A stretch of 6,690 nt of DNA, taken from Planctomycetota bacterium. GTDB lineage: Bacteria; Planctomycetota; Phycisphaerae; WQYP01. How positions within the stretch are numbered: the stretch's first letter is position 1; each line of letters begins with the position of its first letter. Below are positions 1 through 6,690 of the stretch, one piece after another. The stretch lies in assembly GCA_021826605.1 (NCBI GenBank), contig JAKAZF010000157.1:1-6690 (forward strand). The letters run 5' to 3'. The notes below the pieces were generated by a model. It was not told where the DNA came from. It searched no databases and saw only the letters and a program-made list of their open reading frames with translations. The translations under genes were made by a program, and so were the position numbers.

Positions 1-1
1 C

Positions 2-358
2 ATTTCAGACGCAAGTGCAATGGCGCCGGTAATTTTCCAACCGTATCTGGCGGGTGATCGCACCAGCATGGATAGCCGCGCCGCGGCATTTGAAAACCTG
101 ACTTTGGCCACCGATCGCCGCGCCATGCTGCAAGCTGCAATAGCGGCGTTGGCTAAAGCGAGTCAGGAACGTTTTGAGCGCCTGGCGAAGATACATCCTA
201 TCCGTGGTCCTATTTATACCATGGGCGGCCAGGAGGAACTGGCTGCTATTATGAAGCGTTACTGGCCCGGAGACTGGAAGTTTCAGCCGCGCGAACATGA
301 AGCCTTGGGAGGATTGGTAAAGATGGTGGCGTCGCTGGAAACCAAGGCATTCGGTTAA
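2..358 (+). CDS. FGGY-type carbohydrate kinase, C-terminal fragment (5' end outside window)
   Basis: The reading frame is open from the left edge, so the ATG at 20 is almost certainly internal. 118 residues are visible. FGGY kinases phosphorylate sugars or polyols with ATP in the cytoplasm. The fragment matches the second (C-terminal) actin-like domain: FQPYLAGDRTSMDSRAAAFE at visible residues 12-31 corresponds to the family pattern F-x-PYL-x-GERTP-x-x-DP-x-A-x-G, followed by an LTLATDRRAMLQAAI stretch like the usual GLTL...RA helix. Then come MGGQEELAAIMKRYWPGDW, in the place of the GGG-x-x-S-x-x-W-x-Q nucleotide-binding loop, and EHEALGGL, in the place of EA-x-ALGAA. The loop is divergent: GGQ instead of GGG, and E where S/N is usual. 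Substrate (xylulose, sedoheptulose, rhamnulose or other) cannot be assigned from this part. The stop lies five bases before the next gene, suggesting one transcript with the LPS permease genes. Confidence 0.75.
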   Translation: MSDASAMAPVIFQPYLAGDRTSMDSRAAAFENLTLATDRRAMLQAAIAALAKASQERFERLAKIHPIRGPIYTMGGQEELAAIMKRYWPGDWKFQPREHEALGGLVKMVASLETKAFG

Positions 359-363
359 GAATA

Positions 364-2034
364 ATGATTATCAAAACACTTCATTGGTACTTTCTGCGCG
401 AACTGGGACGCATTTTTGTGTTAACCACAGGCGTGCTTACGACCATTCTGGCGTTCGGTGGCACCTTCAGACCTCTGACCAAACAGGGACTGACATTGAT
501 TCAGCTCATGCGGGTGCTGATATATCTTATGCCCGCGATGCTGGCCTATTCCATCCCGCTGGCGGCCCTTTTTGCGGCGGTCATGGTGTATTGGAGGTTA
601 AGTACAGACAACGAAATCACCGGAGCCAGAGCCAGTGGAATCAGTTTTCAATTCTTACTGGTGCCGGCATTGGTGCTGGGGCTGGTGGTGGCGGCGATCG
701 ACTTGGCCTTTGTTGATTTTGTGGTACCGGCATTTCTCCAGAAATCCTCCCATGCCATTCAAAGCGATGTGGCCTCCGTTCTGCTCGATCACCTTGACAA
801 GCATGAACCATTCCAGGTTGGAGATATGGTCGTATACGCCAATCAAGCCTATCGCATTCCAGTCCCCAAACTGCTTCGGCCGCCCCAGGGCGTGCGCCGT
901 ACCATTCTTCAACTGCGCGGGTTGGCGGCCACCACCTTGACCAATGGCAAGCCAACTGCAGTGGTGCTGGCCAAGGGAGCGAATGTGCTCATCGACAAGG
1001 TGCGTGCAAGCAATCAGGTGGACGTAGCCGTGCAATTGGATGATGGGACCGCCTTCGACCCCAATAGCGTCCGCCAACTCCATGGCACCGTGCGTTACCT
1101 GCCGGCGGATGGAAAACCTTATGTTATTGGATCGTTACTGCAAAACGTCCCAAAGTTTTTCAGTATTACCAAGTTGGATCGGCTTTACAAGGACCCTTAC
1201 CAATTCCGGCCCATTGCCGAGCTCAAAAGCAATCTCGACCGGCTGGAGCGATTTGCCGCCGTGGGAAATAATTATCTGCGACAATATTCCCCGGAAAAAG
1301 CCCTTCGCTTTAATCGTATAGATCACAATGACGGCTATATTGTGGTTTACGCCCCGGCGGCATTCGTGACCCCGTCGAAGGTTTTTTGTTTAACTTCTCG
1401 CGGCAACAAGACTATCCGCCTGTGGGTTTACAGGCATCAAAAGGTTTCCGTGATTTATACTGCGCCGTTTGCCGCCCTTACACTTCATGGCGGTTGGAAG
1501 GCCAATGAGCAGATACGTGGTTCCCTCACCCTCTCAGGAAACGTGCGAATGAATAATCCGTCCATCGGGAAGGGGTTTCATGCCGGACCGGCCACCATTG
1601 TGCTTGGGGACCTGGCCATTCCACGGCAGTTTGCCGCCCTTCCCCCGACACCCCGAATCGGACTTGCCCCGATGACTGCATCGGACTCTCCAACAATCGT
1701 CAACTTAAAATCTCAAATCGCCCGGCACATCAACAGACTTGACCATATTATTGCCTCGGAAGTTCAGAGTCGGCGCTCCTTTGCATTTTCGTGCCTGGTG
1801 TTGGTCATGCTGGGGGCGGCCTTGGGTATTTTGCTGGAAGGACATAATCCACTGGCCGTATTCGTGGTCGGCTTCTTCCCGGCGATGATTCTTATTTTGC
1901 TGATTACCACCGGGCGCACCATGGTGGTGCGAGCCACCGGCTCGGCCATGCCCGGACTATGGGTCATTTGGATGGGCAATGGCATTATTGTATTGTTGAA
2001 CTTGATAGTTTACAGCAAGCTGTTACGAAAATAA
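364..2034 (+). CDS. LptF/LptG family LPS export permease with enlarged periplasmic domain
   Basis: This is an inner-membrane permease of the YjgP/YjgQ family. LptF and LptG pair with the ATPase LptB to pull LPS from the inner membrane and pass it to LptC and LptA. Seen in the 556-residue protein: three N-terminal hydrophobic segments at about residues 16-36, 51-77 and 96-120; the family cytoplasmic loop TDNEITGARASGIS at 81-94; a long soluble part at about 125-468; then three C-terminal segments at about 473-491, 497-516 and 531-550. The helix before TM4 (NLKSQIARHINRLDHI...) is also typical. Members such as E. coli LptF are about 360 residues, so the soluble part is roughly twice the usual size. 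The ATG at 364 fits the family N-terminus (a short cytoplasmic stretch before TM1); no clear SD precedes it, so it may depend on coupling to the kinase five bases upstream. It is likely the LptF partner of the next gene, by order only; F versus G is not proven. Confidence 0.9.
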   Translation: MIIKTLHWYFLRELGRIFVLTTGVLTTILAFGGTFRPLTKQGLTLIQLMRVLIYLMPAMLAYSIPLAALFAAVMVYWRLSTDNEITGARASGISFQFLLVPALVLGLVVAAIDLAFVDFVVPAFLQKSSHAIQSDVASVLLDHLDKHEPFQVGDMVVYANQAYRIPVPKLLRPPQGVRRTILQLRGLAATTLTNGKPTAVVLAKGANVLIDKVRASNQVDVAVQLDDGTAFDPNSVRQLHGTVRYLPADGKPYVIGSLLQNVPKFFSITKLDRLYKDPYQFRPIAELKSNLDRLERFAAVGNNYLRQYSPEKALRFNRIDHNDGYIVVYAPAAFVTPSKVFCLTSRGNKTIRLWVYRHQKVSVIYTAPFAALTLHGGWKANEQIRGSLTLSGNVRMNNPSIGKGFHAGPATIVLGDLAIPRQFAALPPTPRIGLAPMTASDSPTIVNLKSQIARHINRLDHIIASEVQSRRSFAFSCLVLVMLGAALGILLEGHNPLAVFVVGFFPAMILILLITTGRTMVVRATGSAMPGLWVIWMGNGIIVLLNLIVYSKLLRK

Positions 2035-2069
2035 CCTTTGAACCTTGGGCCGTGGTTACTGGATGTAGA

Positions 2070-3200
2070 ATGCGTTTGATTGATCGCTATATTGTTCGCA
2101 GTTTTCTGTTCAACTATCTGCTGGCTTTTACGGTGGTGGTGGGACTTTACATTCTTCTGGACCTGATTGTCAATTTTGATCAGTTTACCCACGCACAGGC
2201 TGCGGCCCATGCCGGCAACTGGTCTTCTTTTGCGGGCTTGGTGGGTGAAATATCCAGTTTTTACATGTATCGCACCCTGCTGATTTTTCAGCAGGTGTGT
2301 GGAGTTATTCCACTTCTGGCGGCGGGTTTTACCATGTTCCGGATGACACGAAACCGCGAGCTCACCGCCTTGCTGGCCAGCGGCATTTCGCTTTATCGAG
2401 TGGCCGTGCCGATTATTATCTGTGCCATTGGCTTTAATATGCTGGTGGTTCTGGATCAGGAAGTGCTTATGCCGGATAACATCAACAAGCTGCTGCGCAC
2501 CCACAGCGAGGTTGATGCCGCCACGCTTCATCCGGAGCCGATTTACTTCATCCCGGAAAGCGACAATTCGCTGGTCCTTGCCTCGCGCTACAATCCTGCC
2601 ACCGAAACTTTGACCCACGTGCGAATTATTCAACGTAATAAGGCCGGGCTGCCCATTTCCAGAATCATCGCCCGCCGGGCGGTATGGAAAAATAATATCG
2701 GTGAGGGGCCTCATCCTGGTGGTTGGCTCATGACCGATGTGATACAAATTAATGATCTTAAAAGTCTGGAGCCGCATGAAACCCCCCAGCGGGAACACCA
2801 GATGATTTACTATACCCCTCTGAATCCTCATCAACTCAAACTGATTTTCGCCAAGAAAACCGTCGATTATCTCTCTACCGCCCAAATCGACCGTCTCATG
2901 ATGGACAGCCCTCCATCCACCCGCGATGCTCTGGAAAAGATCATGTACACCCGATTCACGCAATTGATAGTCAATCTACTCATGCTGCTTATCGGCATCC
3001 CGTTTCTGCTGACCCGCGAACCCGGTGCGCTGATCAAAAACATGCTGTCGTGCACAATCGTTACGGGTGTATGCTTTGTCACTACGTTTGTGTTATTCCA
3101 ACTGGCCGGCACGGCGGTTTCCCCCATTGTGGGGGCTTGGCTGCCGGTACTGCTTTTCACTCCGCTGGCCGTGGTCATGCTTGAAGGCATCAAAACCTGA
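2070..3200 (+). CDS. LptF/LptG family LPS export permease, canonical size (probable LptG)
   Basis: This is the second subunit of the LptBFG-type LPS extraction complex in the inner membrane. The protein is 376 residues from the chosen start, close to the family norm of about 360. Hydrophobic segments lie at about residues 13-35, 66-90, 110-132, 299-314, 322-344 and 353-371. The conserved loop RNRELTALLASGIS is at 95-108, and LIGIPFLLTREPGALIKNM, about 307-325, is the typical stretch at the end of TM4. The periplasmic jellyroll part spans about 133-292. The frame is open upstream to an ATG at 1959 inside the previous gene and has a GTG at 2052. I chose ATG 2070 because MRLIDRYIVRSFLFNYLLAF matches the family N-terminus and GGA at 2061-2063 gives a weak ribosome site. 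It follows the first permease by 35 bases with no terminator seen, so the two are probably co-transcribed. Confidence 0.93.
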   Translation: MRLIDRYIVRSFLFNYLLAFTVVVGLYILLDLIVNFDQFTHAQAAAHAGNWSSFAGLVGEISSFYMYRTLLIFQQVCGVIPLLAAGFTMFRMTRNRELTALLASGISLYRVAVPIIICAIGFNMLVVLDQEVLMPDNINKLLRTHSEVDAATLHPEPIYFIPESDNSLVLASRYNPATETLTHVRIIQRNKAGLPISRIIARRAVWKNNIGEGPHPGGWLMTDVIQINDLKSLEPHETPQREHQMIYYTPLNPHQLKLIFAKKTVDYLSTAQIDRLMMDSPPSTRDALEKIMYTRFTQLIVNLLMLLIGIPFLLTREPGALIKNMLSCTIVTGVCFVTTFVLFQLAGTAVSPIVGAWLPVLLFTPLAVVMLEGIKT

Positions 3201-3206
3201 ATAAGG

Positions 3207-3212
3207 GGAGGT
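3207..3212 (+). promoter_or_regulatory. Strong Shine-Dalgarno (GGAGGT) not aimed at an annotated gene
   Basis: ATAAGGGGAGGT begins right after the TGA of the second permease gene and contains a perfect GGAGGT, the best SD-like site I noticed in the window. No ATG follows at a workable distance. The first usable start is TTG at 3218, five bases downstream, which opens the leader ORF described below. lepA itself begins over 100 bases further on. The site could also be chance, or bind ribosomes finishing the permease gene. Confidence 0.35.
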
Positions 3213-3217
3213 CAGGC

Positions 3218-3322
3218 TTGGCCGCACCTGCGCCTACCCGAGTTTTCGCTTGCGCTACGGGGCAAGATCGGTTATCATCTGAATTGGTTTTTCCCGAGGC
3301 CTGGCTGTTGAACGTTTCATGA
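3218..3322 (+). CDS. Possible 34-codon leader ORF overlapping the lepA start
   Basis: TTG at 3218 lies five bases after GGAGGT and opens a frame of 34 codons that ends with TGA at 3320-3322. That stop overlaps the lepA ATG at 3319-3321 as ATGA, the classic arrangement for translational coupling. The peptide would begin MAAPAPTRVFACATG and end EAWLLNVS. It has no recognisable domain, no signal peptide and no membrane segment. lepA has no SD of its own at normal spacing, which would make coupling useful. The start codon is the weak TTG, and a frame this short can stay open by chance, so it may not be translated. If real, it would work by carrying ribosomes from the permease transcript into lepA rather than through its product. 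Confidence 0.3.
   Translation: MAAPAPTRVFACATGQDRLSSELVFPEAWLLNVS
3249..3266 (+). other. Small hairpin with TACG tetraloop upstream of lepA
   Basis: CTTGC (3249-3253) pairs with GCAAG (3262-3266). Inside, a G-G mismatch is followed by a C-G pair closing a TACG loop, a member of the stable UNCG tetraloop class. It is not an intrinsic terminator: the T-rich stretch at 3284-3292 starts about 18 bases beyond the stem. It lies within the leader ORF and overlaps the -35 element of the promoter candidate. Confidence 0.2.
3250..3278 (+). promoter_or_regulatory. Weak sigma70-like promoter candidate for lepA
   Basis: TTGCGC at 3250-3255 and TATCAT at 3273-3278 are separated by 17 bases. The -10 matches TATAAT at five of six positions; the -35 matches only TTG plus the last C. 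A transcript from here would start near 3285 and give lepA a leader of about 34 bases. GAGG at 3296-3299 is the only SD-like string in it and is 19 bases from the ATG, too far. Such matches are common by chance, and promoter consensus in this lineage is uncertain. Confidence 0.2.
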
Positions 3323-5106
3323 AAATACGTAACTTTTGTATCATTGCCCACATCGACCACGGCAAATCGACCCTGGCGGACCGGCTCCTGGAACGATCCG
3401 GTGCCATCACCGAACGCGAAATGCAGGCCCAATTTCTAGATGACATGGATCTGGAGCGCGAACGTGGCATTACCATCAAGGCCAGTGCAGTCTCGGTCCG
3501 GTATCAACTGGATGGCGAGAGCTACATGCTCAACTTGATTGATACCCCGGGCCACGTGGATTTCCACTATGAAGTGGCCAAGGCCCTGCAGGCCTGTGAA
3601 GGGGCTTTGCTGGTGGTGGATGCCACGCAAGGGGTACAGGCGCAGACAGTCGCCAATGCCTACGCCGCCATCGAAGCAGGTTTGGAAATTATTCCCGTGA
3701 TCAACAAAATTGATCTGCCCGGTGCCCGGCCGGATGAGGTGGCCGAAGAAATGGAGCAGGTGCTGGGTATAGACGCTCTTTCCTGTGTTCGAATATCCGC
3801 CAAAAGCGGCCTGGGCATTGATGATCTTTTCCGGGCCATCTGCCTTCAATTACCCGGTCCAAAAGGTGATGCCAATTTGCCGCTGCAAGCCCTGATTTTT
3901 GACAGCAAATATGACGACTACCGTGGAGTGATTGTTTACGTCCGGGTTATGAATGGCCGCATCAGCATGGGGCAGAAAATTCGGATGATGGGCCAGCAAC
4001 GGGTGTATCAGATTACTGCTATGGGAAAATTCGCCCCCAAAACGATAGCCGTGCCCACTCTGGCCGCGGGAGAAGTCGGTTTTTTTGTGGCCAACATCAA
4101 AGCCCTGGGCGACGTTACGATTGGGGACACCGTTACGGACGTGAATAACCCGGCAGTTGAACCCCTTGCCGGATACCGGCCTCCCAAACAGATGGTTTAC
4201 TGCGATTTTTATCCCGGGCCTGATACAGAATACACTCAACTGCGCGAGGCGCTGGAGCGGCTGCGTCTTAACGATTCTTCATTTACGTTTGAACCTGAAA
4301 ATTCCGACGCCCTGGGTTTTGGCTTTCGTTGCGGGTTTCTGGGATTGCTGCATATGGAAATTGTGCAGGAGCGGTTGGAACGTGAACAAAAGGTGCAAGT
4401 GGTACAAACGGCCCCTACCGTGCCCTATGAAGTGGTACTGAATGACGATACCGTCAAAACGATTGACAGCGCCTCCGAACTGCCTGATCCGAGCAAACTC
4501 AAAGAAATTCGCGAGCCGATGATTCGTGCGAATATTATCATCCCCGGCGAAAATATTGGGGATATTTCCAAGCTTTGTCAGGATCGCCGCGGCATTTACC
4601 GCAAAACCGAGTACATTGGACCACAACGGGTGATTCTCGAATATGATCTGCCGCTGGCAGAGGTTATTTTTGATTTTTTTGATCGTCTGAAAACGGCCAC
4701 CCGCGGTTACGGCACCTTGGATTACAACTTTTTGGGATTCAAGGCCGATGATCTGGTACGTATGGATATTCTCGTCAATGGCCAGGCCATCGGTGCCTTG
4801 AGCCTGATTGTTCACAAATCGAAAGCCGAAAGCCGTGGCCGCGCCATTATCCGCAAGCTCAAGACCGAAATCGGACGCCATCTTTTTGAAGTGCCGCTCC
4901 AGGTCGCCATCGGTTCACGGGTTATCGCCCGCGAAACCATCAGCGCCATGCGTAAAAACGTCACCGCCAAATGCTATGGCGGCGATGTGAGTCGCAAGCG
5001 CAAGCTTCTGGAAAAGCAGAAGGAAGGCAAAAAGCGCATGAAACAGGTCGGACGGGTCGAAATTCCACAAGAGGCATTCATGGCGGTACTCGAACCGGGG
5101 GAATAA
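3319..5106 (+). CDS. lepA: Elongation factor 4 (LepA), ribosome-associated translation GTPase
   Basis: EF4/LepA is a ribosome-binding GTPase related to EF-G, linked to back-translocation, initiation or 30S assembly under stress. The 595 residues match the usual length of about 600. All GTPase motifs are present: G1 AHIDHGKST at 10-18, G2 RERGIT at 47-52, G3 DTPGH at 75-79, G4 NKID at 129-132 and G5 SAK at 160-162. The middle contains the EF-G-like domains with FGFRCGFLGLLHMEI near 335-349. The LepA-specific C-terminal domain starts near 464 and includes AKCYGGDVSRKRKLLEKQKE at about 549-568, ending PQEAFMAVLEPGE. This separates it from EF-G, TypA and RF3. The start fits the family form M-x-IRNF-x-IIAHIDHGKST. 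No SD sits at normal spacing before ATG 3319; the start overlaps the stop of a possible leader ORF. HYEV follows DTPGHVDF where many bacteria have SYEV. No terminator was found after the gene. Confidence 0.99.
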   Translation: MKIRNFCIIAHIDHGKSTLADRLLERSGAITEREMQAQFLDDMDLERERGITIKASAVSVRYQLDGESYMLNLIDTPGHVDFHYEVAKALQACEGALLVVDATQGVQAQTVANAYAAIEAGLEIIPVINKIDLPGARPDEVAEEMEQVLGIDALSCVRISAKSGLGIDDLFRAICLQLPGPKGDANLPLQALIFDSKYDDYRGVIVYVRVMNGRISMGQKIRMMGQQRVYQITAMGKFAPKTIAVPTLAAGEVGFFVANIKALGDVTIGDTVTDVNNPAVEPLAGYRPPKQMVYCDFYPGPDTEYTQLREALERLRLNDSSFTFEPENSDALGFGFRCGFLGLLHMEIVQERLEREQKVQVVQTAPTVPYEVVLNDDTVKTIDSASELPDPSKLKEIREPMIRANIIIPGENIGDISKLCQDRRGIYRKTEYIGPQRVILEYDLPLAEVIFDFFDRLKTATRGYGTLDYNFLGFKADDLVRMDILVNGQAIGALSLIVHKSKAESRGRAIIRKLKTEIGRHLFEVPLQVAIGSRVIARETISAMRKNVTAKCYGGDVSRKRKLLEKQKEGKKRMKQVGRVEIPQEAFMAVLEPGE

Positions 5107-5577
5107 TTCAGGAAGGCGTGCAGAAACAAATGAGGGCTTCAGAGGCATGATTTTCAGCTGCGGGCCGGTACCAACAGATTGGCGGGATCCGTAAACAGGC
5201 CGGCGAGTTGACGGCGTGCCAAGCTCTCGGCTACAAGAACCCGCGGGCAAATATAAGGTTTTTGTCCGGACGCTGGCTTCATGCTCTGCATTGATTGCCG
5301 TCGACCGAAACTCGCTGATGGAGAATATGCTCATGCACCTGCGACAAAGCCTCTATCGGCACCTGGGCCGCTGGATCACGTGCGAATTTGAGTTCAGCCG
5401 CGATGCGCGGCTCGGATTAGGCAACCGCTATGAGGTCGAGAGTTTTAAGGATGTGTTCTGTCATTTCTTCTATTGGCAGGTCTGACGGTACTGTTCGGAT
5501 AATGCGGATATAGCCCGCGCGGTTGCATATCAGCCGCCGCATGCCGCGTTCGCGTGGCTCCCCCGCAAGTCCCAAGC
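5107..5577. other. Intergenic region between convergent lepA and GH116 genes
   Basis: About 470 bases separate the ends of two genes pointing at each other. I find no tRNA, convincing repeat, recognisable protein domain or hairpin with a T tract on either strand. The only coding-like stretch is the short frame at 5216-5485, listed separately. The length is large for a purely convergent junction, which would fit decay of a former gene. Confidence 0.6.
5333..5485 (+). CDS. Doubtful small ORF, possibly a gene remnant
   Basis: The frame is open from 5195 and has a GTG at 5216 and ATGs at 5318, 5327 and 5333. GGAG at 5320-5323 is nine bases before the ATG at 5333, which is the best placed start and gives 50 residues. 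The segment GRWITCEFEFSRDARLGLGN followed by RYEVESFKDVFCHFFYWQV has a natural protein look, with alternating hydrophobic and charged residues and aromatic clusters. It loosely recalls the region just before the SAM-binding core of FkbM-type methyltransferases, but I cannot confirm this. The frame stops at TGA 5483, and neither other frame continues it, so a simple single frameshift does not rescue a longer protein. It could be a truncated remnant, a small orphan gene or chance. Confidence 0.2.
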   Translation: MHLRQSLYRHLGRWITCEFEFSRDARLGLGNRYEVESFKDVFCHFFYWQV

Positions 5578-6690
5578 TCAGCAGGCGGTTCGATCAATAA
5601 TAAGTCGCAATGGCTTGTGAGGGCCAAGTAATTGCACTCGGCCCAGCTCGGCTTTTCCAAAGTGGGCCAGTTCCACCGTTTTTATCTTCACCGTGCCGCC
5701 CAATACGGACAGCGTCACTTGAACGGTGCCACCGGAGCGTTTCTCAATGACCACGGTGCCCCAGGCGTATCCGGTGGACCAAAACCAGTTTACTGACTTT
5801 TTGCCGGGCACATCAAATGCGATCGTTCCGGTTACACCGGAATAATGAAAGCCGGTCAAGGCCAACACGGCCCCCCATGCCGCCATGGGCCGGACGTAAT
5901 GATGCCCACATTCGGGCTCATCAAACGGGGAACGCTTTCTGCCATCATGTCGGGCGCGGACCGTTTGGATGATTTTGACCGCCGCGCCGATACGACCTGC
6001 ATAGATGAGTTCAGTCGCGGTGGCGTATTCAAAGCCGCTCCATACTTCATTGCAGTAGGGAAAAGGAAATTGCGGCCTCCGCCCTCTGGGGTACGTACAT
6101 ACCAGCATCCCCCCTTCCTCATTAAGAGCATACGTGCGTAAATGATTGAAATGGCCGAACATCGATGATTTAAAATTATATTTCATCAGCGATGCCAGCG
6201 CCTTTTTAACATGGTCCGGACGGGAAAGATCCCCCAGGCCCAGCACATGAGCCATTGTCTGCCCCACCAATTGATCCGCCAGACAACCCGCGCCGATCTG
6301 ATGAATCGGATGGTGCAGATCCCTTACGCCGATATTCCACATCAAATCCGGATGTATCGCCGATGTATCCTCCGGCGGCACAATGTGCTGCTCATAATAT
6401 TCACCATTGAAAAGATGGGTATCCATCCAGTGGGATCCGCGAACAAAAAGATCGTGACATTTTTGTGCGAAGGACCCTTCTCCAAGATAACGAGCCATCT
6501 CCTCCACCGCCCGCAACGCCCCCAAATACCAGAAGCCCACTTCCGGATTCGGGCCAAAATATTCCACATCCATCGTATTGTGCTGGGACCCTTCCATGAC
6601 GCCATCCTGATTGCCATCCCATCCATGCTCCACCCAGCAGAATTCCATCGACTTGCGGGCGCTGGGCCAGCATTTTTTCAGAAAATCATC
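5578..6690 (-). CDS. GH116-family glycoside hydrolase (GBA2-like), C-terminal part
   Basis: The frame is open to the right edge, so the N-terminus is missing; 370 residues are visible. GH116 enzymes are retaining beta-glycosidases (beta-glucosidase, beta-xylosidase, glucosylceramidase GBA2) with an N-terminal beta domain and a C-terminal (alpha/alpha)6 barrel; this is the barrel. Visible blocks, numbered from the edge: HGWDGNQDGVMEGSQHNTMD at 22-41, NGEYYEQ at 95-101, GCLADQLVGQ at 135-144, ALNEEGGMLVCTYP at 188-201, PFPYCNEVWSGFEY at 209-222 and EPECGHHYVRPMAAW at 258-272. Asp139 in ADQLVGQ aligns with the SDQCAGQ segment of human GBA2, which I take to hold the acid/base Asp. The nucleophile Glu should lie upstream, outside the window. 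A beta-rich tail of about 75 residues follows the barrel. Substrate and signal peptide cannot be judged. It is convergent with lepA and so transcribed independently. Confidence 0.93.
   Translation of the reverse strand, partial: DDFLKKCWPSARKSMEFCWVEHGWDGNQDGVMEGSQHNTMDVEYFGPNPEVGFWYLGALRAVEEMARYLGEGSFAQKCHDLFVRGSHWMDTHLFNGEYYEQHIVPPEDTSAIHPDLMWNIGVRDLHHPIHQIGAGCLADQLVGQTMAHVLGLGDLSRPDHVKKALASLMKYNFKSSMFGHFNHLRTYALNEEGGMLVCTYPRGRRPQFPFPYCNEVWSGFEYATATELIYAGRIGAAVKIIQTVRARHDGRKRSPFDEPECGHHYVRPMAAWGAVLALTGFHYSGVTGTIAFDVPGKKSVNWFWSTGYAWGTVVIEKRSGGTVQVTLSVLGGTVKIKTVELAHFGKAELGRVQLLGPHKPLRLIIDRTAC

Noticed and set aside
2010..2963. 317-codon open frame on the minus strand opposite the second permease gene
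   Set aside because: It is the mirror of a confident permease gene. The translation is rich in His, Asn, Gln and Arg with no domain or membrane pattern, as expected for an antisense shadow.
4279..4881. 200-codon minus-strand frame opposite lepA
   Set aside because: It lies fully inside lepA, whose protein is conserved over this whole stretch. The antisense translation shows no recognisable motif.
4915..5334. 139-codon minus-strand frame from the intergenic region into the lepA 3' end
   Set aside because: About half of it is antisense to the conserved LepA C-terminal domain, and the rest shows no domain. No ribosome site was evident at its start.
5543..5558. Hairpin with a TTCG loop as a possible terminator between the convergent genes
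   Set aside because: The stem is only six pairs with one G-T wobble. On the minus strand that becomes an A-C mismatch. The TTCG loop is closed by G-C, not the stabilising C-G, and no T tract follows on either strand.
5445..5660. 71-codon minus-strand frame overlapping the GH116 3' end
   Set aside because: It overlaps the GH116 coding end in another frame, and its translation has no recognisable features.
5845..6141. Plus-strand frame of 98 codons and overlapping minus-strand frames within the GH116 gene
   Set aside because: The GH116 frame carries all the family motifs across this region, so the other frames are shadows.

Overview
The window comes from a bacterium with a double membrane. 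It holds two genes for the lipopolysaccharide (LPS) export permease family and a textbook lepA. Base composition is moderate, roughly half G+C. Several details hint at Planctomycetota, possibly a Phycisphaerae-like lineage: the LepA variant reading DTPGHVDFHYEV, a GH116 glycosidase of the type common in that phylum, an LptF-type protein with an oversized periplasmic part, and weak or absent Shine-Dalgarno (SD) sites before most genes. This placement is inference and was not tested by any search.

Layout, left to right. Positions 2-358 (+) are the C-terminal end of an FGGY-type carbohydrate kinase cut by the window edge. Five bases later, 364-2034 (+) encodes a long LptF/LptG-type permease. After 35 bases, 2070-3200 (+) encodes a second, normal-sized LptF/LptG permease. 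A 118-base gap follows, holding a perfect GGAGGT, a possible 34-codon leader ORF whose stop overlaps the lepA start, a small hairpin and a weak promoter candidate. lepA (EF4) is at 3319-5106 (+). Positions 5107-5577 lie between convergent genes and hold no recognised gene, only a short ORF that may be a remnant. Positions 5578-6690 (-) are the C-terminal two-fifths or so of a GH116-family glycoside hydrolase running off the right edge.

How the genes work together. The two permeases should form the LptFG heterodimer that, with the ATPase LptB, extracts LPS from the inner membrane. The kinase is close enough to be co-transcribed with them and could supply a sugar phosphate, but its substrate cannot be read from the fragment. 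lepA is a housekeeping translation GTPase that may be read from the same transcript. The GH116 gene faces the other way and is probably a separate carbohydrate-degradation unit.

I see no mobile element, CRISPR array, tRNA or rRNA, and no clear undescribed system. The most interesting points are the leader ORF arrangement before lepA and the enlarged periplasmic domain of the first permease.
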